Shown one piece after another: positions 36,165-39,474 of a stretch of 39,474 nucleotides of DNA (positions are counted from its first letter, which is position 1; every line of letters begins with the position of its first letter). This DNA comes from Hyphomonas oceanitis SCH89 (lineage in GTDB: Bacteria; Pseudomonadota; Alphaproteobacteria; Caulobacterales; Hyphomonadaceae). The translations under genes were made by a program, and so were the position numbers. The notes beneath the pieces are model-generated. The model did not search any database, was not told the DNA's origin, and saw nothing but the letters and a program-made list of their open reading frames with translations. The stretch is from contig NZ_ARYL01000035.1 in NCBI RefSeq assembly GCF_000685295.1, positions 1 through 39,474 of the forward strand, in the 5' to 3' direction.

Positions 36165-37504
36165 GGGATCAGCCTCGCTATATCCTGGCGAATGTTTTTT
36201 GCGGCCAGCACATAATGGATACACGCCCAGAGCGATCCGATAACGCCACAAATCAGCATGGCGCTTGCCAGAGGCGTCTCGAAACCGGCACTAAGGAATT
36301 GGTCGCTAAGCGCGCCAACGATAAGTGGGCCAAGGCCTAGACCAATAAGGTTCAGGATGAAGAAAAGTATGGCGGACGTCAGCGCCCTCATGCGAATGCT
36401 GACCAGACTGTGGGACACGGCGATTACCGAGCCAAGATAGGCCGCTGTCAGGAAGTTGAAGGGCGCGGTCAGGAGCAGGGCAGTTCTGGCTGACCCGGAT
36501 GTCAGCGCAATGATCAGCACGGGTACGATCATGAAGGTGAGTATCGCTGGAATCCAGAGATACCAACGTATGTCGCGCGCGCCGAAGCGGTCCGCCATCC
36601 AGCCACCGAAGAAAGAGCCGAAAGCGCCTCCGAATCCGCTGGTCAATGCCATCCAGGTGCCCACAGTCCCGAGGCTGATGTCAAAATTCCGCAGGAAGTA
36701 GGATGGGAACCAGTTTCCGATACCATAAATAAGGAAGGCTTGCAGGCTGGCCGCCATGGCAATGTGCCGGAAGGATACGTGGCTCCAGAGAAGTCTTACC
36801 ACGTTCATGAGGGGTGGCGTCGAGAGCTGCGTTTGCTCAACTCGCTCGGACCAACCGCGAATAGGTTCCCGGACGGTCAGCCGGAAGATTATGGCAAGCA
36901 GGATGCCTGGCGCGCCAACGACGAAGAAGGCCAGACGCCAACCAAACGCTTCGGCGATCCGGCTGCCGAGTGCAAAACCGAAAAGGATGCCGATATAGAT
37001 GCCGATTGAATAGACCGACAAAGCGAGCGCCCTGTTCTTCGGTTTGAAAATATCGGAGAGCATTGAGTGCGCCGGTGGACTACCGCCAGCTTCGCCCACA
37101 CCCACGCCGACCCGCGCAACGAGCAGATAGGTAAAGCTTGTGGCAAGACCGCACACGGCCGTCATGACGCTCCAGACAGTGAGCGCCCAAGAAATGATGT
37201 TTCGGCGAACACCCCGGTCGGCCCAACGGGCAATTGGAATGCCGCAAATGACGTAGAAGAGGGCGAAGGCAAAACCAGTTAGCAGGCCTAGCTGCGTATC
37301 GGTAAGATCGAGCTCTGCCTTGATGGGCTCCTGCAAGATTACGAGTAGCTGCCGATCGATAAAGTTGAATGCGTAGATGATCGTGAGCACAAATAGGACG
37401 TAGATGCGGTATTTCTTGCTTTGGTAAGGTGTAACCTGAGCCGAATCCTCCATATCTCGTCGAGTCGGAGCAGGCTTCGCCTGCGGGGTTGCATTTGATT
37501 TCAC
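36161..37504 (-). CDS. MFS transporter, spinster-like
   Basis: A 447-residue membrane transporter with about 12 predicted helices. Family marks are FNFIDRQLLVILQEPIKAEL, DTQLGLLTGFAFALFYVICG, the loop ARWADRGVRRNI, and GVGVGEAGGSPPAHSMLSDI. These suit the spinster-like group, which moves lipids and organic acids. It could import or export a product of the esterase pathway; direction is not decidable. Its ATG at 37504 has no strong ribosome binding site. The stop overlaps the VCBS gene start, so both are one transcript driven from the operator-controlled promoter at 37716-37740. Confidence 0.92.
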   Translation of the reverse strand: MKSNATPQAKPAPTRRDMEDSAQVTPYQSKKYRIYVLFVLTIIYAFNFIDRQLLVILQEPIKAELDLTDTQLGLLTGFAFALFYVICGIPIARWADRGVRRNIISWALTVWSVMTAVCGLATSFTYLLVARVGVGVGEAGGSPPAHSMLSDIFKPKNRALALSVYSIGIYIGILFGFALGSRIAEAFGWRLAFFVVGAPGILLAIIFRLTVREPIRGWSERVEQTQLSTPPLMNVVRLLWSHVSFRHIAMAASLQAFLIYGIGNWFPSYFLRNFDISLGTVGTWMALTSGFGGAFGSFFGGWMADRFGARDIRWYLWIPAILTFMIVPVLIIALTSGSARTALLLTAPFNFLTAAYLGSVIAVSHSLVSIRMRALTSAILFFILNLIGLGLGPLIVGALSDQFLSAGFETPLASAMLICGVIGSLWACIHYVLAAKNIRQDIARLIP

Positions 37505-37715
37505 GTTTCACTCCCTGATGTTTCGTTTCTCTTTTTTTTTGGTGATATTCCAAGCGCGATCAGCAGATCGCACGCGTCTCGCTCTTCTTTTCTATGTTTT
37601 GGAATAGTCGTGCTTGCGCCCCGACTCTGGACGGAGCAGGCGCTGGCTCTCACCATCAGATTCATGATCATTGTCGATGTGACAGCTGATCCTATATCTC
37701 CTTCCCGCCATGATA
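37505..37715. other. Leader of the MFS gene; no gene seen
   Basis: These 211 bp between the MFS start and the operator-like palindrome would be the untranslated leader of the MFS-VCBS transcript. The plus strand has a run of nine T just upstream of the MFS start (37530-37541). I see no structured RNA family. Confidence 0.45.
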
Positions 37716-37740
37716 TTCACTCAGGAGAGAGTGAAGTCAA
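37716..37740 (-). promoter_or_regulatory. Perfect operator palindrome overlapping a -35 element
   Basis: TTCACTCAGGAGAGAGTGAA (37716-37735) is a perfect 7+6+7 palindrome. On the minus strand TTGACT (37740-37735) overlaps its end, with AATATC 17 nt downstream as a candidate -10. A repressor bound here would block transcription of the MFS-VCBS operon. The adjacent TetR gene (38003) is the natural candidate regulator. A related site with the same half-site precedes the TonB operon. Confidence 0.68.
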
Positions 37741-38002
37741 TTGAATCGTGAGGAATTCGCGGGTATGGGATTGAGGGGGCTATGCAATGTGAGCCTGCAC
37801 TGGGTGAAAGTCCCAAAGTCGTCTGGGCTGCAGCGGCTGGGCTGTGTATAAAGCTAGGTTCTGCGCCGCGCTTCGAGCGACGCCAAAGGATTGAACAAGG
37901 AAGATGGAGAGTTGGTCAGGGATGATGCGTAATCAACTGCTTGTGGACCAGCGGTTGACGTAAGTTGATCAGCCAACCTATCCTGAAAGAAAGGACGCCA
38001 CG
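37741..38002. other. Region upstream of the TetR gene; possible group II intron 5' fragment
   Basis: A stretch at 37789-37850 (GTGAGCCTGCACTGGGTGAA, then AGTCCCAAAGTCGTCTGGGC) resembles the 5' start of bacterial group II introns (GTGYG followed later by GGGTGAAAGTCCC). No intron-encoded reverse transcriptase or 3' domain is seen, so if real it is only a stump. Otherwise no gene is visible; AAAGGACG before 38003 is the TetR ribosome binding site. Confidence 0.3.
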
Positions 38003-38671
38003 ATGTCGAATACCAAAGCCGAGCGACCGAGCCGCAGCAAGGCAGAACAGCGTGCGGAAAGCATTGAGCAAATCCTTGACGCAGCGGAATATCTTTTTTC
38101 CAAGAATGGTCTGCACGGTGTCACGCTTCGTGACGTCGCTAAACGGGTTGGAATCCACACCACACTGGTTCACTATTATTTTCAGGACAAGCAACACCTT
38201 TTCGAGGCCGTATTCGCGCGCAGGGCAGGTGTGACCAGTGAAGGGCGCATGAAGGCTCTCAATGAGTATGAGGCGACTGCGGGTGACAAGCCCACTGTTG
38301 AAGGGGCCCTTCACGCCTTTCTCGATACGGATCTGGACCTTTACTATGAAGGCGGTGAGCAATGGATGCACTATGCTGCCTTCTGCGCCCGCGTCAGTAA
38401 TACGCCTGAAGGCGCCGAACTGATGGACAAGCATTTCGACCCGGTCGTGTTGAAATTGGTGAGCATCCTGAAACGAGCGCTTCCCGATTATTCCGAAGAG
38501 GATATTTTCTGGGGATATCACTTTGTGACCGGCTCATTGATGAACACGTTGGCCTGCACAGGTCGAATCGATCGCCTCTCTGGCGGAGTTTGCAGTTCTG
38601 AGGATTTCCCGGCTGTGAAAAAACGCATGGCGCGATTTATGGCTGCTGGTTTTCTGGAGCTCGGAAACTAG
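38003..38671 (+). CDS. TetR-family transcriptional regulator
   Basis: A 222-residue repressor-type regulator. The N-terminal HTH is IEQILDAAEYLFSKNGLHGV, then TLRDVAKRVGIHTTLVHYYF, the recognition helix ending in the YYF signature, then QDKQHLFEAVF. The C-terminal ligand domain (PTVEGALHAFLDTDLDLYYE; SEEDIFWGYHFVTGSLMNTL) is of the type seen in regulators of fatty acid and degradation genes. AAAGGACG precedes the ATG. It is divergent from the MFS gene across the palindrome at 37716-37735, so self- and neighbour regulation by a pathway acid or CoA ester is likely but inferred. Confidence 0.93.
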   Translation: MSNTKAERPSRSKAEQRAESIEQILDAAEYLFSKNGLHGVTLRDVAKRVGIHTTLVHYYFQDKQHLFEAVFARRAGVTSEGRMKALNEYEATAGDKPTVEGALHAFLDTDLDLYYEGGEQWMHYAAFCARVSNTPEGAELMDKHFDPVVLKLVSILKRALPDYSEEDIFWGYHFVTGSLMNTLACTGRIDRLSGGVCSSEDFPAVKKRMARFMAAGFLELGN

Positions 38672-38747
38672 CGCTGGATTGTTGTTTGCGGGCATAGCCG
38701 AGAGAACCGGGCTTTTAGGTGACGATCTTGGTAATTGAGCTTCTAAT

Positions 38748-38913
38748 ATGGCCAAAATCCATCTCGCTAATTCAGAGCCTCGCCTGAGATCATTCAGCTC
38801 GGTGTAACGATGTATGCCTGATATACGCTCTTGTTGCGGAATGTCGAAGACCTGCTTCGCGAACGTGGCGTCTGCTGCCCCGGGAATAGCGGAGACTGGT
38901 TCGAGTTAGTCTG
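38748..38913 (+). pseudogene. IS6-type transposase relic (right copy)
   Basis: Starting at ATG 38748, one base missing after MAK shifts the frame; from 38756 it reads NPSR, a stop, FRASPEIIQLGVTMYA, a stop, YTLLLRNVEDLLRERGVC. This is the same N-terminal part of an IS6-family transposase as the relic at 26627-26808, in the same orientation. Two stops and the frameshift show long decay, and the mutations differ from the left copy, so the two decayed separately. Together they bracket 26.6-38.9 kb. Confidence 0.72.
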
Positions 38914-38927
38914 AAACCACCTTAAAT

Positions 38928-39416
38928 TCACTCAGGGGTCTGGTCGAGCTCACCAATATCGAGAATTGGAGCAGCATCCAGGTTCTCGGCGTTCAATAGC
39001 GAAGTGACATTTTCCAATGCTGAGATAAGCATCGACTGGTGCCAGTCTGGAAGGTGATTGAAACTGCGCGTAAACATTTCGTGCAGCGGATCGGGCGAGG
39101 TCTGAAGCGCGGTTTGACCTGCTGGCATAAGCCTTAGCCAGACCCGTCGCCGATCTTCATCACAACGTCTGCGCGAGATAAAGCCGCGCGCTTCCAGCTT
39201 GTCCACGAGGCTGGTGATTGTGGCATGTTTGAGTTGCGTTGCTTCCGCGACCTTGCCAGCAGAAACCTCACCGGATTCCGACAATAAGCGCAAGACGCTT
39301 AGTTGGGATGGCGTGAGACCTGCAGTCAACGCCAGCCGTTTAGAAGCGATCTCAGTCACGCGCTGAATCTTGCGTAGGGCTATCAGGGCATCTTCGGAAC
39401 GTAAGCTCAATGTCAT
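38928..39416 (-). CDS. MarR-family transcriptional regulator
   Basis: A 162-residue winged-helix regulator: LALTAGLTPSQLSVLRLLSE, the recognition part VAEATQLKHATITSLVDKLE, and the wing RGFISRRRCDEDRRRVWLRL. The C-terminal tail (NAENLDAAPILDIGELDQTP) resembles the tail I associate with MarR regulators near ectoine synthesis genes, but no ect gene is visible before the window ends, so that is only a guess. It lies outside the IS6-bracketed module. The ATG at 39416 has no strong ribosome binding site. Confidence 0.9.
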   Translation of the reverse strand: MTLSLRSEDALIALRKIQRVTEIASKRLALTAGLTPSQLSVLRLLSESGEVSAGKVAEATQLKHATITSLVDKLEARGFISRRRCDEDRRRVWLRLMPAGQTALQTSPDPLHEMFTRSFNHLPDWHQSMLISALENVTSLLNAENLDAAPILDIGELDQTPE

Positions 39417-39474
39417 GGACCTCAGTCAGGCGTAAGGTCGGGCCCTGTTCCCCGTCAGCGACCATGAGACAGAT

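Noticed and set aside
38926..38935. TTCACTCAGG, identical to the left half of the proposed TetR operator
   Set aside because: It lies at the 3' end of the MarR coding region, has no second half, and is not near a promoter.

Overview
The window looks like chromosome of an alphaproteobacterium, most likely a Hyphomonadaceae-type (Hyphomonas-like) marine organism. The reasons are the order rplU-rpmA-GNAT-obgE-proB, a ribosomal protein L21 with a long Ala/Lys/Glu/Pro linker and a C-terminal helix-hairpin-helix domain, a TonB-dependent receptor operon, Trb-type conjugation genes and fairly high GC. The family name is inference; no rRNA is present to fix it.

Region 1 (1-17116) is a decayed integrative/conjugative island ending at a tRNA-Pro gene. 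From the left it holds a broken acyl-CoA dehydrogenase, an intact acyl-CoA ligase, an IS3-type remnant, an in-frame IS3 OrfA::Tn3 TnpA chimera that truncates trbJ, and then trbE, trbD, trbC and trbB on the minus strand. An IS5-family element sits exactly in the trbC/trbD junction, and its CTAG target duplication restores both the trbC stop and the trbD start. To the right is a pile of broken elements: an IS3 element with two nonsense codons, an IS407-type orfA remnant, an IS21 remnant (istA whole, istB cut), and an IS407-type orfB split by an IS110-family element. A P4-type tyrosine integrase follows, next to the 3' end of tRNA-Pro(TGG). The rest of the trb operon is missing, so the island cannot transfer itself.

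Region 2 (17117-26490) is conserved chromosome: tRNA-Pro, a TesB-type acyl-CoA thioesterase, a FATP-type acyl-CoA synthetase, and a minus-strand run of GNAT, obgE, proB, a second GNAT and a RimK-like ATP-grasp enzyme (the last three joined by 4-nt overlaps). A small zinc-ribbon gene ending in five histidines lies between obgE and proB on the other strand. rpmA and rplU follow, with a clear intrinsic terminator after rpmA, and tRNA-Ser(CGA) closes the block.

Region 3 (26491-38920) is an accessory catabolic module bracketed by two decayed IS6-type transposase relics in the same orientation. A plus-strand operon encodes a TonB-dependent receptor, a lipoprotein type-B carboxylesterase, an AlkK-like acyl-CoA ligase and a second lipoprotein carboxylesterase. 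A minus-strand operon encodes a spinster-like MFS transporter and an FG-GAP/VCBS repeat protein interrupted by one TGA codon. A TetR regulator is divergent from the MFS gene. Operator-like palindromes with the same half-site and spacing lie before both the TonB-receptor gene and the MFS gene. The simplest reading is a regulated system that takes up an ester, hydrolyses it at the envelope and activates the released acid as a CoA thioester. The substrate cannot be read from sequence. A MarR regulator closes the window.
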